Of a stretch of 64,000 nt of DNA, positions 49,342 to 58,725 are shown piece by piece. Each line of letters opens with the position of its first letter. Position 1 is the first letter of the stretch. The stretch spans positions 1 to 64,000 of the forward strand of contig NZ_JAFKCZ010000008.1 of NCBI RefSeq assembly GCF_017255185.1, read 5' to 3'. The notes beneath the pieces were generated by a model, which was not told the origin of the DNA, made no database searches, and was given only the letters and a program-made list of their open reading frames with translations. Position numbers and translations under genes: made by a program. The stretch is from Parahaliea mediterranea. Lineage in GTDB: Bacteria; Pseudomonadota; Gammaproteobacteria; Pseudomonadales; Halieaceae.

Positions 49342-50505
49342 TCAAGCGGCCTCTTGCACAGCCGCCGCGGAGTGCGGAACTCCGGTCCGCACGGAGAGTG
49401 CAAACAGCAGCACACTGCCCACTATCCCCGCGAAGGCGAGCAGATGCACCGACAGGTAACTCTCCCGGGTCACGAAAATCGCCGCCACTACCGGCCCCAC
49501 CGCGGCGCCAAATCCGTGAAACGCCGGCGCGACCGCCACGCTGCGGCCGTTGTCGTCGACGCGATTCACCGCGGCGTACTGGAAGGCAAGGCAAAAGTTC
49601 CAGCTGAAATTGTAAAGGGCCAGCGCAACGATGTAGCCCGGCCCGGAAAGAGCGAAGGCCAGCAGGGCCACGGAGGCCAGCATAACAACCCCCCCGATGA
49701 CCAGCGGCGGCACCTGGCCATAGCGATCGCCACACCAGGAAGCCATCAACGCCCCGGGAATGCCGAAGCTGACCCCGATCGCCAGGCCCAGGCCGATGAA
49801 TTCCGGGGACAAGCCCGCCGCCGACGCCATTCTCTCGATGTAGGCCCAAACGACACCGACATTGAAAAAAAACAGAAAACAGCCAAGCAGCGCCAGCAAG
49901 GCCGGAACACCGGGCAACAACCTGCCTCCCTCCAGATGCGGCGTAACCAGTCCACCAGCGGGCAGCCACCACGCCAGGCACAGGCCCGCGACATTTAGCG
50001 CCAACAACAGAGCCAGCACGGCAACCAGGCCGTAATCCGCGATAAAAGGTGGCAAGAGCAGCATGCCGACAATCTGAAAGGTCACCTGGGCGGCGACGGA
50101 GAGCCCGAAGTAACGCGCCGCGTGCGCCTGGTCCGCCAGCACGGTGAGCGCAACCGAGTAGGCCGCGCCACCGCCCAGCCCGGTCAGCAACAGCAGCAGC
50201 GCCAGCGCTTCCGCCCCGGTAGCGTAGAGACAGCCAAAATGCGCCAGCAGGATCAATAGCATCGAAGCCGCGACCGCCCGGCGCCAATCGACGCGACGAA
50301 TCCACAGCAGGGCCGCGGCGGAACTCAGCGCCGCGCCCCCCATGACGGCCGTCGCGAGAATGCCCACCTGGGCCTCGGTCAATTGAAAATCGGTCGCCGC
50401 CGCCCCCACCAGCAATGGCAGGATAAGAAAACCCCCGGTGGCGATAAAGCTCAGTAGAACCGCGGCCGCGGTGGCCGCGGCGCGATGTTGGAGCACCTCC
50501 GTCAA
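49342..50505 (-). CDS. MFS transporter
   Basis: Inner-membrane facilitator of about 387 residues and 12 hydrophobic segments. The frame is open to ATG 50553, but a TTG at 50505 overlaps the upstream stop (TTGA), suggesting coupled translation and avoiding a 52-bp overlap. YNFSWNFCLAFQYAAVN in helix 9-10 parallels the second MFS of this cluster (63224 onward, YNFAWNMTHPFLLAAM), so they are paralogues. It probably imports an intermediate of the surrounding pathway across the inner membrane. Substrate unknown. Confidence 0.82.
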   Translation of the reverse strand: MTEVLQHRAAATAAAVLLSFIATGGFLILPLLVGAAATDFQLTEAQVGILATAVMGGAALSSAAALLWIRRVDWRRAVAASMLLILLAHFGCLYATGAEALALLLLLTGLGGGAAYSVALTVLADQAHAARYFGLSVAAQVTFQIVGMLLLPPFIADYGLVAVLALLLALNVAGLCLAWWLPAGGLVTPHLEGGRLLPGVPALLALLGCFLFFFNVGVVWAYIERMASAAGLSPEFIGLGLAIGVSFGIPGALMASWCGDRYGQVPPLVIGGVVMLASVALLAFALSGPGYIVALALYNFSWNFCLAFQYAAVNRVDDNGRSVAVAPAFHGFGAAVGPVVAAIFVTRESYLSVHLLAFAGIVGSVLLFALSVRTGVPHSAAAVQEAA

Positions 50506-50888
50506 CGGGCGCCCACCGGCTCGGAATCGAACAGTTTCGCGGTGATGTACCACTGCCCATCCGCCAACATCAGATGGAAGTGATTGACGAAGTTCATGCC
50601 CAGGTAGCCCTGCTCATGGAGTTCCGCGGTACCGACGCGACCGTTCACCGAGACGGATTCTATGGTGGCCTCGTAGCGCAGGCCGGCGTCCGCGGGCGCC
50701 GGGTTTTGCGCCACGGCGTCGAAAAAGGGCTCGGGCGTCCCGGCAATCGCGTTGTCGCCGAGGTACCCACTCATCGATGCATCGGCGTGAAACAGTTCGC
50801 GCAGCGCCATGACGTCGCCGCCCTGGCAGGCGTCGACGTAGGACTGGATCACGGCGCGCACCGCCCGCTCCTGTTCATTGAGTGACAT
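50502..50888 (-). CDS. SnoaL/NTF2-like protein
   Basis: Small alpha+beta-barrel protein of 128 residues. ATG 50888 has GGAGGG upstream. VRAVIQSYVDACQGGDVMALRELFHADASMSGYLGD and FVNHFHLMLADGQWYITAKLFD are typical of the nuclear-transport-factor-2-like/lumazine-binding group (DUF4440-type). Members are isomerases, dehydratases or ligand-binding proteins; the function cannot be read. It is coupled to the following MFS gene by TTGA and follows the HDAC-like gene by 43 bp. Confidence 0.8.
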   Translation of the reverse strand: MSLNEQERAVRAVIQSYVDACQGGDVMALRELFHADASMSGYLGDNAIAGTPEPFFDAVAQNPAPADAGLRYEATIESVSVNGRVGTAELHEQGYLGMNFVNHFHLMLADGQWYITAKLFDSEPVGAR

Positions 50889-50931
50889 CCGCTTGCCCTC
50901 CCCGTTCGACCAGACCAGCTCCAAAGTCATT

Positions 50932-52047
50932 TTACGACAGCCCCGCCAGCAGCTCCTGTGCCCGCGCGATGGCCTCGGACTGGTGGGGCTGCAAATCCTG
51001 GCCGCCCAGCGCCGCGTGCATCTCCAGGAAGGGATCCACGGTACCCGTCTGGATACTGCTGAGGGTCTCCAGAACCGCCAGTCCGAAAAAGGGCACTGTC
51101 CAGGTATTGTAGCCACCCTCGTGGCACAGCAGCAGGCGTCCGCCGCAGTGGCGTCGCGCCGCATCCATCAATTGCCGGGTGAGCGAGCGATAGCCGTCGC
51201 TGTGCATCTGCATGCGCCCCAGGGGGTCGTAGGCCCCCGCGTCGAAGCCCGATGGCACGACAATGAGCTGGGGCTTGAACGCGTCGAGGGCGGGAATCAC
51301 CACCCTTTCCCAGGCCGCCTGGTAGGCCCCCACGCCGGAACCGGGCGGCAGCGGCACATTGATATTGAAGCCCTCCCCCTCGCCGCTGCCGCGTTCGTGC
51401 AGGTGGCCGGAGTCGGGCGGGAAGCAGTTGTCCTGGTGCACCGAGATGGTGAGCGCGCGGGGATCGCCATAGAACGCGCTCTGGGTGCCATTGCCATGGT
51501 GCACGTCCCAGTCGACAAACGCGATGCGCTCGAGCCCGTAGTGTTCCAGTGCGTGGTAACCGGCGATGGCCGCGTTGCCGAGCAGGCAGAAGCCCATGCC
51601 CATGTCGGCCAGGGCGTGGTGGCCGGGCGGGCGCACCAGCGCGTAGGCGTTATCCACCCGGCCTTCCATAATCGCCTCCAGCGCCGCCAGCACACCGCCG
51701 GCGGACAACAAGGCAATATCGTAGCTGCCGCGGCCCATCGGCGTGAACGGACCCGCGTCACCGCCGTTGTCGGCGCTCAGGGCTTTCAGTTTTCGCAGGT
51801 ACTCCGCCGTGTGGAAGCGCAGGATTTCGGCCTCCGTGGCCTCGCGCGGCGCGATGTGATGCAAGCGGGGTGTCAGTCCGGCGACCTCGAGCAGGTTGCG
51901 GAAGCGGCGCTTGGTTTCGGGGTTTTCAGCGTGGATATCCGGTTGCACGGGGTTGCCGTAGGGCATCGGTCCGGCGTAGTTGCCCGTGTTGTGCCACATG
52001 TACAGTTCGTGGGCGACAAAACCGGTACGGGCTTGTGTGCTGCTCAT
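50932..52047 (-). CDS. Class II histone-deacetylase-like amidohydrolase
   Basis: Zinc amidohydrolase of 371 residues in the HDAC/acetylpolyamine amidohydrolase superfamily. Active-site features: RPPGHHA with His143/His144, zinc ligands Asp181 and His183 (VDWDVHHGNGT) and Asp269 (PSGFDAGAYDPLGR), and the transition-state Tyr313 (HEGGYNTW). ATG 52047 has AGGAGAG upstream. Bacterial members remove acetyl or acyl groups from polyamines and other amines. Placed in an amine catabolic run, it may deacylate N-acyl aromatic amines in the cytoplasm. A terminator separates it from the upstream receptor gene. Confidence 0.9.
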   Translation of the reverse strand: MSSTQARTGFVAHELYMWHNTGNYAGPMPYGNPVQPDIHAENPETKRRFRNLLEVAGLTPRLHHIAPREATEAEILRFHTAEYLRKLKALSADNGGDAGPFTPMGRGSYDIALLSAGGVLAALEAIMEGRVDNAYALVRPPGHHALADMGMGFCLLGNAAIAGYHALEHYGLERIAFVDWDVHHGNGTQSAFYGDPRALTISVHQDNCFPPDSGHLHERGSGEGEGFNINVPLPPGSGVGAYQAAWERVVIPALDAFKPQLIVVPSGFDAGAYDPLGRMQMHSDGYRSLTRQLMDAARRHCGGRLLLCHEGGYNTWTVPFFGLAVLETLSSIQTGTVDPFLEMHAALGGQDLQPHQSEAIARAQELLAGLS

Positions 52048-52091
52048 GGTGTGTTCTCTCCTACATCCACAACGCCATGGACGCTGTGCGG

Positions 52092-52117
52092 AAAAAAGGG
52101 CCCGGCACGCCGGGCCC
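52092..52117 (-). terminator. Intrinsic terminator after the TonB receptor
   Basis: On the minus strand a GGGCCCGGC/GCCGGGCCC stem is followed by TTTTTT (52097-52092). It ends transcription of the receptor gene (stop at 52144), so the HDAC-like gene downstream likely has its own promoter within 52048-52091. Confidence 0.9.
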
Positions 52118-52143
52118 ATACAGGTGGGCAGTGGAGGGTAGCG

Positions 52144-54588
52144 TCACTGCCCGAGGAAATAGCTCAGGGTTACCCCGTAGGTCCGCGGCATGCCGTAGCT
52201 GCGCACATAGGGACCGTTGCCCCCGGTGTAGGCCGCGGGATAGTAGTCCTCGTCGGTGAGGTTGCGCGCCCACAGCAGCGCACGCCACTGGCCATCCTGG
52301 GAACCCAGACCCAGGCGCGCGTTGAAAATGGTGTAGTCCTCGGTGGCGTTCTGCGGCTCGGCGCCGCCGGTGGTATCGTCGGTAAAGCTGACGTCACCCG
52401 CCACTTCCATTTTCAGGGCGTCGCCCAGCGGCCACTCGTAGCTGACCAACGCGGTGTAGGACCACTCCGGCGACTGCGCCAGTTCGATGCCGGAAACATC
52501 GCGGGTTACCGTCACTGGCCACGCGCTTGCGACCGGGTCCACCGCGTCCCACTCGGTGACCTCGGTGTCGAGCCAGGCGATGCCTGCGTTGATCATGAGC
52601 CCGTCGATGGGTAGCCACTGCAGGTCCAGCTCCGCGCCGAATATCTCGGACTTGGGCACATTGGTTAGCCCCGAGATATTACCCACGAAGGTCACCGCGA
52701 TATCCTGCTCCTGCTTGTCCTCGTAGTCGTAGAAGAAGGTCGCCGCGTTCAACTGCATACTGCCATCGAGCAAGGTGGTCTTGGCGCCAATTTCATAGGA
52801 GGTCAGCACCTCCTCGTCGTAGGGCTGCAACTGCTGGGTGGTATTGGAGTTGGCGCCGTTGAAGCCACCGGACTTGAAGCCATTGGATATGGTGCCGTAG
52901 AGCAGCACGTCGTCGGACAGCGCGTAGTCCAAGCCAATCTTGCCCATCCAGCGCTTGGTATCGATGGTGTCTTTGTATACCTGGAAGGCGTCGTTGACGG
53001 CGGGCGTACCAATTACGCTGAAGATATAGTTCGGAGAATCCGGGTTGTCGTTGATCGTACCGCAGTCACCCGGACCGAGCGCCGCGCCAAACTGGGCATT
53101 GAGGAACCCGCCCAGCGAACCATCCTCCGCGATGAAGGTGCACCCGGCCCAGTCGCGCTCTTCCTCGGTGTAACGCGCACCCAGCGTGAGCCGCCATTTT
53201 TCGGCGAACATCCATTCCACATGACCGAATACCGCCGCTGACTCGGTTTCCTGTTCGTACTTGGTATCGAGCTCGAGGATCGGCGTCGCGGCGAACAGGT
53301 CCACGCCCCAGGGAACCGAACCCAGGCCGAATACGGAGTCCGCCATGAAGTAGTGATAGTACTCCTCCATCTCGTCGTGGGAATAATACAGGCCGGCGAT
53401 CCAGCTGAGTTGCCCGGTGTCACCCGACAGGCGAATCTCCTGCGAGAACACCTCCAGGTCGGTGGTGTTGATATTGCTGGAATCGGTGTAGAAACCACCG
53501 TCCCAGTCGTTGGACTCGGTGCGCTCGAACTCGTCGTAACCGGTGATGGCGGTCAGCGTCATCTCGCCGATATCCCAGTCCATCCGGCCCATGAAGCCGG
53601 TAAGTTCGTTGTCGCGCTGGGGCCGCAGATTAAAGGTTTTCCCGGTGATGGGACTGGTATAGCTGTTGGTCCAGTCGGCGGCCTCGGCATCGCCGGTGGT
53701 GTACCAGGGCGGCGTTTCACCGAAGTGGCTGCCCGTCGGCAGGCGGTACTCATCCAGCGGGGTGTAGGGGTTGCTGAATTCGCCAAGGCCGATGTCGTTG
53801 CCGTTATAGGGCGAGTTCGCGCGGTTGTCGGACTGGTCCTTGACGTAATGAGCGATCAGCATAAACCGCAGCGTATCGGTGGCATCGACGTTGATGATAC
53901 CGCGCACCGCGGTGGCGTCCTTTTCGCCCAGCTCGTCGTCGCGGGAGGTACTCTCCTGCCAACCCTCGCTGGATTGGGTGGTTTTCAGGGCCAGCCGGCC
54001 CTGCACCAGATCATTGCCCCCGGAGACGAAACCCTCGAGGTCAAAGGTCTCGTAGGAGCCGTAGCTGCCGATCACCCCGGCTTCGAACTCGCGCGTGGGC
54101 TTGTTGCTGATAAAGTTGATCTGGCCCGCGGTGGTGTTGCGACCGTAGAGATCGCCCTGGGGACCCTTGAGTACCTCGACCCGCGCGGTGTCGAAGACCA
54201 GGCCACGGGTCATCACCGTATAGGGCATGGCCACTTCGTCGAAGTAGATTCCCACGGTCGAGGAAGCCGCGGTGGAATAATCCTGGAAGCCGACGCCGCG
54301 AATCGTATACAGCGGGACCCCGGTCGCCGCGGTTTCGTTGACCGTGAGCCCCGGGGTCATCATCGCCACGTCCTCGGCGGTAAGCACGCCGAAGTCCTGT
54401 AACTGCTCTCCGGTAAACGCATTGATGGTAATGCCGACATCGTTGGCGCCCTGCTCCCGCTTTTGCGCGGTAACCACGACCTCTTCGATCTGCGCGGCGA
54501 GGGCCGCCTGCCCGGGCGCCATTAACGCGGCCACCACGGCGCCCCACATTGCGGTTTTTTTGCTGGTACCCTGTAAATATCCGTTCAT
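52144..54588 (-). CDS. TonB-dependent receptor of the amine cluster
   Basis: Outer-membrane receptor of 814 residues. Signal peptide (about 1-32, ending AALA), TonB box IEEVVVTAQKREQ, plug with PLYTIRGVGFQDYSTAASSTVGIYFDEV and EVLKGPQGDLYGRNTTAGQINFIS, and a C-terminal barrel ending YGVTLSYFLGQ. The VVVTAQKRE box and RNTTAG plug are typical of receptors abundant in sphingomonads and marine gammaproteobacteria that scavenge organic substrates. It lies between the exported amidohydrolase gene (73 bp upstream) and the HDAC-like gene and is closed by a strong terminator. Ligand unknown. Confidence 0.92.
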   Translation of the reverse strand: MNGYLQGTSKKTAMWGAVVAALMAPGQAALAAQIEEVVVTAQKREQGANDVGITINAFTGEQLQDFGVLTAEDVAMMTPGLTVNETAATGVPLYTIRGVGFQDYSTAASSTVGIYFDEVAMPYTVMTRGLVFDTARVEVLKGPQGDLYGRNTTAGQINFISNKPTREFEAGVIGSYGSYETFDLEGFVSGGNDLVQGRLALKTTQSSEGWQESTSRDDELGEKDATAVRGIINVDATDTLRFMLIAHYVKDQSDNRANSPYNGNDIGLGEFSNPYTPLDEYRLPTGSHFGETPPWYTTGDAEAADWTNSYTSPITGKTFNLRPQRDNELTGFMGRMDWDIGEMTLTAITGYDEFERTESNDWDGGFYTDSSNINTTDLEVFSQEIRLSGDTGQLSWIAGLYYSHDEMEEYYHYFMADSVFGLGSVPWGVDLFAATPILELDTKYEQETESAAVFGHVEWMFAEKWRLTLGARYTEEERDWAGCTFIAEDGSLGGFLNAQFGAALGPGDCGTINDNPDSPNYIFSVIGTPAVNDAFQVYKDTIDTKRWMGKIGLDYALSDDVLLYGTISNGFKSGGFNGANSNTTQQLQPYDEEVLTSYEIGAKTTLLDGSMQLNAATFFYDYEDKQEQDIAVTFVGNISGLTNVPKSEIFGAELDLQWLPIDGLMINAGIAWLDTEVTEWDAVDPVASAWPVTVTRDVSGIELAQSPEWSYTALVSYEWPLGDALKMEVAGDVSFTDDTTGGAEPQNATEDYTIFNARLGLGSQDGQWRALLWARNLTDEDYYPAAYTGGNGPYVRSYGMPRTYGVTLSYFLGQ

Positions 54589-54661
54589 CGTCCAACCCCC
54601 CTGGGTGACTGTTTTATCGTTTGTGGAAAATACTGTCCTGGAAAACTGCGAACCCGCGACC

Positions 54662-56389
54662 TCACCGGCCGCCGGCCTCCCGCAAATAAACGCTTTGTCC
54701 CTTGAACACCGTGCGCAGCACACGGACGTCGCTGATCGACTCCGGCGCGATATCGAACAGGTTCTCTGAGAGCACCACGAAATCGGCGGACTTGCCCGCT
54801 TCCAGGGAACCGGCCTCTTCCTCCAGGCGCAGCGCCCGGGCGTTGTCGACGGTGAAAATTGCGATGGCCTGCTCCAGCGTGATGGCCTGCTCGGGCCACA
54901 GCTCACCGGCGGCGGCGTTTCGTGGGTGGTGCCGGGTAACCATCGCCTCGATGCCGAGCCAGGGATCGATGGTTTCCACCGCCGCCGGCCAGTCCGATCC
55001 CGCAAGCACAGGCGCCTTGGCCTCGAGCAGGGTTTTTATCGGGAAATAGTGTTCGCCTCGCGGCCCGACCGCGCTGATCACTGAATCGATGATCGGGGAC
55101 GGATGCCAGAGGAAGGGCGATAGATCCGCCACCGCCCCGAGTTCCGCGAAGCGTGCGATGTCATCGGGGTCGATAAAGCCGGCGTGGGCCAGCTCGTGGC
55201 GCAGGCCGCTGTTGCCATTGGCCTTGCGCGCGGCTTCGATCGCATCGAGCGCGACCCGGACAGAGCGGTCTCCCGCCGTGTGGATCTTGACCGTGAATCC
55301 GCGCTTGTCGAATGCGATCAGGTCGCTTGCCAGTTGCTCCGACGACAGGTGCATGGGGCCGCGGGTGCGCTCGGCTCCGGGAGACTCGGCGGTGTACGGC
55401 GCCAGCATGGCCGCGGTGCGCGAAGGCGTCGGCACGCCATCCATAAAGATCTTGATAAAGCGGGTATCGACATCGGCGCTGCGATACCTGTCCCTCAGCA
55501 CGCTGTAATCATCGTAGTTCAACGGCGATTTGCGACTGCCGTAGGGGGTCAGTATCGACAGGGCGATGTGCGCTTTCAGCTCGCCACGACTATCCAGCGT
55601 GTTAAACGCCTTTAGCACCGACTCCGGCGCCATCGCGCTTTTCATCGCGGTAATACCAAAGCTGTTGGCAATGCGCACGGACTCCCGCGCCCCTTCCAGC
55701 AGCTGGGGCAGGGTCCATTCCGGCAGCAGTGCCTCCACCGCTTGCGCCGGCCCCTCCAACAGCAGGCCGTTGGGCTCGCTGCCGCCATCGAGGCGAACAA
55801 TGGTGCCGTCTGCGGGGTTGGGGGTATCCGCAGTGATTCCCATCAGCGACAGCGCCTTGCTGTTCAGCCAGGCGTTGTGGCCACTGTCGTCGCTCAGTAC
55901 CACCGCCTTGTCACCCGACACCTCGTCCAGCAGTTGCTTCGGCGACGGGACATCGAAGCGGTCGAAGAACGCGCTATCCCACTGCCCGCCGCGAATCCAC
56001 ACCGCGTCGGGATTGTCGCGGACACAGGCGGCAACCGTCGACGCGACGTCCTTCGGTGTGGCGCTGAAGGGAAAATTGCATTCGTACAAGGTTTTGATAC
56101 CGCCCTTGAGCGGATGCACGTGGGCGTCGATGAGGCCCGGCAGGACCATGGCGCCACCCAGGTCCTCCACCCGTGTATCGGCGCCCCGTCCAGCGAGCAC
56201 CTCGCGGGTATCGCCGACCGCGACAATGCGACCGTCGCGTACCGCAATGGCCTCGGCCCACGGCCGGTTCGGATCGAGCGTATAGATTTTTGCGTTGGTG
56301 TAGATATGGTCCGCGTCCGGCGCCGCATGCACCTGAACCAGGCCGGTCAATAGCAACACTGCAAGAGCCATAAACTGCTTTGCTCTCAT
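54662..56389 (-). CDS. Exported amidohydrolase (YtcJ-like, Amidohydro_3)
   Basis: Metal-dependent amidohydrolase of 575 residues. A signal peptide (about 1-22, LLLTGLVQVHA) suggests a periplasmic enzyme. Metal-site motifs: GLIDAHVHPLKGG (HxH), VKIHTAGDRSVR, HELAHAGF, and the Asp of LAGSDWPAAV; NARALRLEEEAGSLEAGKSADFVVL is the usual C-terminal strand. YtcJ-type enzymes hydrolyse N-acyl amides or formamides; the closest function is not certain. With the Tat amidase this puts two hydrolases outside the cytoplasm. It may share a transcript with the receptor gene 73 bp downstream. Confidence 0.88.
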   Translation of the reverse strand: MRAKQFMALAVLLLTGLVQVHAAPDADHIYTNAKIYTLDPNRPWAEAIAVRDGRIVAVGDTREVLAGRGADTRVEDLGGAMVLPGLIDAHVHPLKGGIKTLYECNFPFSATPKDVASTVAACVRDNPDAVWIRGGQWDSAFFDRFDVPSPKQLLDEVSGDKAVVLSDDSGHNAWLNSKALSLMGITADTPNPADGTIVRLDGGSEPNGLLLEGPAQAVEALLPEWTLPQLLEGARESVRIANSFGITAMKSAMAPESVLKAFNTLDSRGELKAHIALSILTPYGSRKSPLNYDDYSVLRDRYRSADVDTRFIKIFMDGVPTPSRTAAMLAPYTAESPGAERTRGPMHLSSEQLASDLIAFDKRGFTVKIHTAGDRSVRVALDAIEAARKANGNSGLRHELAHAGFIDPDDIARFAELGAVADLSPFLWHPSPIIDSVISAVGPRGEHYFPIKTLLEAKAPVLAGSDWPAAVETIDPWLGIEAMVTRHHPRNAAAGELWPEQAITLEQAIAIFTVDNARALRLEEEAGSLEAGKSADFVVLSENLFDIAPESISDVRVLRTVFKGQSVYLREAGGR

Positions 56390-56607
56390 CGTTATTATCT
56401 CCTGAATGAGTTTGGGTAGGCAGTATGGGTATCGATACTACGCCTGCGTGGCTGGCGCGGTGTTGACAAAACGGGCCATTCACTTGACCGGCAGGGCGTG
56501 TTTGCGGAACTAATTGTGTGCAGGGACGCACGCGAAAAGTGCATAGCGCGGCCGCCGAGACCCGCGTAGCTTCTCGAGATTAAAACCGGAGAGGTATTGG
56601 GAAATTT
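56390..56607. other. 218-bp gap between AraC gene and amidohydrolase gene
   Basis: No gene is seen. It should hold the promoter for the amidohydrolase-receptor unit; no clear operator palindrome was noticed. Confidence 0.4.
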
Positions 56608-57690
56608 CTAGGGACGTAGAAGTGTCGCGCTATGTTCGCGGTAAGCCTGCGGGGTCTGCCCGACCCAGCTGCGAAATGCGCGGCTAAAGGCACTGAGTTC
56701 CGAATAACCGAGTTCAAAGGCTATTTCCGACAGGGGCATATTGGTCTGGCTCAGGTAGTACTTGGCACGCTTTTCGCGCGCCATTTTCTTGACCTCCTGA
56801 AAGCTGTACCCCTCATCCGCCAATCGGCGCCGCAGCGTACGAGGCGACATGGCAAGCCGTTCGGCAATACGCTCCAGCGTAACCGCTTCGTCGCCCCCGA
56901 CGCGAATCAGTTCACGGCAAAGGATATCGACAATCCCCTGCCCCGAATGCTTGGAGCCGAAATAGGTACGCAGCGCCTGCGTCAAAACATCGTGCAACAA
57001 GCTGTGACTGGTATAGAAACGCTCCCGCAGGAAAGCGCTATCGAAACGCAGCATGTTTTCCGCGGTACCAAACCTGACCGGCGCATTGAAGAATGCCTCC
57101 AGCGCCGCTCTGTTGCCGGCGTCGGCATGCGTGAAACTGGCCTCTATGATCGGCATTTGTCGCCGCGTGGCGGTACCGAGCGCCTGTACCAGAAATGCCG
57201 ACAGGTACTCGTTCAACTGGCGTGCCTCTACGCCTTGGTTGGCCAGAGTACGATGCGCGAATTCAGCATGGTGCTCGTCAAAATCAAAGCGGGTTTCAAT
57301 CGCGGTATCGACGAAGCGGTCATAGCGACACAAACAGCGAATACCCTCTGCCACATTTGACGCCGACACTACGGCGAGGATAAGCAGGCTTGACGCTTCG
57401 TAATGATAGCTACGCGCCATATCAAGGCCGAGGGTGGAATTATCGCTGCAGCGTGCCGCCCCCTCCAGCAACCGGCAAACTGTCGGCACGGGCAGGGGTT
57501 TATCAAATTCATCACAACGGTCAATATCGAGACCGCAACTCAGGAACAAGTCCGAGGGGTCCATGCCGCGATCCATCAGGTGATCACGAACATAGGTAAT
57601 AAAGCGGGGGGAGAGGGTCGGCTCCATCTGCCGATCGCTGCACTGCGCCTGCAGCGCTTCGCGATCCTTGGATACCGACCCGGGCGTCAT
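56608..57690 (-). CDS. AraC-family regulator with Arabinose_bd-type sensor
   Basis: Regulator of 360 residues. The N-terminal half (about 25-215) fits the Arabinose_bd-like ligand domain of the OruR/ArgR-like AraC group; the C-terminal AraC domain (about 255-355) has ERIAERLAMSPRTLRRRLADEG and SEIAFELGYSELSAFSRAFRSWVG. It lies 22 bp downstream of the last cytochrome gene of the amine dehydrogenase run on the same strand, and 218 bp upstream of the amidohydrolase gene, so it likely controls one or both in response to a pathway amine or acid. The effector is unknown. Confidence 0.88.
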   Translation of the reverse strand: MTPGSVSKDREALQAQCSDRQMEPTLSPRFITYVRDHLMDRGMDPSDLFLSCGLDIDRCDEFDKPLPVPTVCRLLEGAARCSDNSTLGLDMARSYHYEASSLLILAVVSASNVAEGIRCLCRYDRFVDTAIETRFDFDEHHAEFAHRTLANQGVEARQLNEYLSAFLVQALGTATRRQMPIIEASFTHADAGNRAALEAFFNAPVRFGTAENMLRFDSAFLRERFYTSHSLLHDVLTQALRTYFGSKHSGQGIVDILCRELIRVGGDEAVTLERIAERLAMSPRTLRRRLADEGYSFQEVKKMAREKRAKYYLSQTNMPLSEIAFELGYSELSAFSRAFRSWVGQTPQAYREHSATLLRP

Positions 57691-57712
57691 AAGTTATACA
57701 CCGCGCGTCGCG

Positions 57713-58273
57713 CTAGGGCTCCAATTGGCTGTAGTAGGCAGCCAGTGCGCTGAATTCTTCTTCGCTAAGGCTGGCCAGTGCCGCCTGCATCAAGGAATGC
57801 ACACGCTTTCCCGACTTGTAGGCCCTGAGCTGCTGCGCCAGGTAAGGCGCCTGCTGGCCCGCGAGTATCGGCCAGTTGTTGGCGACGGGCTCGCCACGCA
57901 TACCGTGGCACGCCGCGCAGTAGCCCGCGAGGTTCCTGCCGCGTTCGACCAGGTCGGAGTCTCCGCTCGACGATACCTTCCGGGGCAGGCTCGCGTAGTA
58001 ATCGGCCAGTTCGCGAATGTCCTTTTCATCGAGATTCTTCACGAAGGGCATCATCGCCGCGTTCTCGCGGGTGCCATCGCGGAATGCGGTGATCTGCTCA
58101 GCAAGGTAGTCAGCATGCTGGCCGGCAAGGTTCGGCCACTGGGGGTTGATCGATTCGCCCTGCTGTCCGTGACAGGTGACGCAGTTCGCTGCCTGGCTCG
58201 GGGCCTGCGCATGCGCGCCAGCGGCCAGGACCAGCGAAGCGGCAGCCAGCATTCGACATAGACGGTATTTCAT
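57713..58273 (-). CDS. Diheme cytochrome c (c4-like)
   Basis: Periplasmic cytochrome of 186 residues with a signal peptide (about 1-22, ending GAHA) and two CxxCH haem sites, Cys31-Cys34-His35 and Cys119-Cys122-His123, each followed by a GQ-rich c4/c553-type fold; candidate axial methionines are Met74/75 and one near 163. The two halves are homologous. It is joined to the preceding cytochrome gene by ATGA, so it is made with the amine dehydrogenase and probably carries its electrons to the respiratory chain. It is too short to be a MauG-type diheme maturation enzyme. Confidence 0.9.
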   Translation of the reverse strand: MKYRLCRMLAAASLVLAAGAHAQAPSQAANCVTCHGQQGESINPQWPNLAGQHADYLAEQITAFRDGTRENAAMMPFVKNLDEKDIRELADYYASLPRKVSSSGDSDLVERGRNLAGYCAACHGMRGEPVANNWPILAGQQAPYLAQQLRAYKSGKRVHSLMQAALASLSEEEFSALAAYYSQLEP

Positions 58274-58725
58274 TGGTTTCTCCCAGACGCGTCGCTCAGT
58301 GTGCGCAGTAATTCGACGCGGTAATCGTCAACTTCATTGAGCGGCTGTTGCCGCATCCTGCCGATCTCGGCGGCTGAGTAGGGCTGAAAGTCACTTGCCA
58401 GGCTGTCACCTGAAAACTCCAGCACGATCCAGTTCAGCACAGCGGCCAGGCGCGTATCGTCCAGCGCCGAGGTAGCCGAGCCGGGTACCCGTACCAGGTA
58501 TTCCCGCCCTTGCTGACTTTGCAAAAAAACGCCGACATGACCCTTCATGCGCGGCACCGAACCGGCGCCGGCGCCGTCCGGCGCGTGACAACCCTGACAG
58601 TTCATCTGGTAGTCGAAATGCGCCTGCCGGTACGCGCGGCTGTTTTCGGCGGCAGTGCCCGAGGCGCTTGCCGGCAAGCAACTACACAGCAGCAGGGCCG
58701 CAATGGCGGCTTGCACTTTTGTCAT
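58270..58725 (-). CDS. Monoheme cytochrome c of the amine dehydrogenase cluster
   Basis: Periplasmic protein of 151 residues: signal peptide (about 1-21, LLLCSCLPASA), one haem site Cys43-x2-Cys46-His47 (MNCQGCHAPDG), then RVPGSATSALDDTRLAAVLNWI typical of small class I cytochromes. It overlaps the light-chain gene and the c4-like gene by ATGA on either side. By position it is the likely direct electron acceptor of the TTQ enzyme, a role amicyanin or azurin fills in described systems. That role is inference. Confidence 0.87.
   Translation of the reverse strand: MTKVQAAIAALLLCSCLPASASGTAAENSRAYRQAHFDYQMNCQGCHAPDGAGAGSVPRMKGHVGVFLQSQQGREYLVRVPGSATSALDDTRLAAVLNWIVLEFSGDSLASDFQPYSAAEIGRMRQQPLNEVDDYRVELLRTLSDASGRNQ

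Noticed and set aside
57713-58273. MauG-type diheme enzyme
   Set aside because: At 186 residues with two c4-like halves it is far shorter than MauG and lacks its peroxidase-like features.
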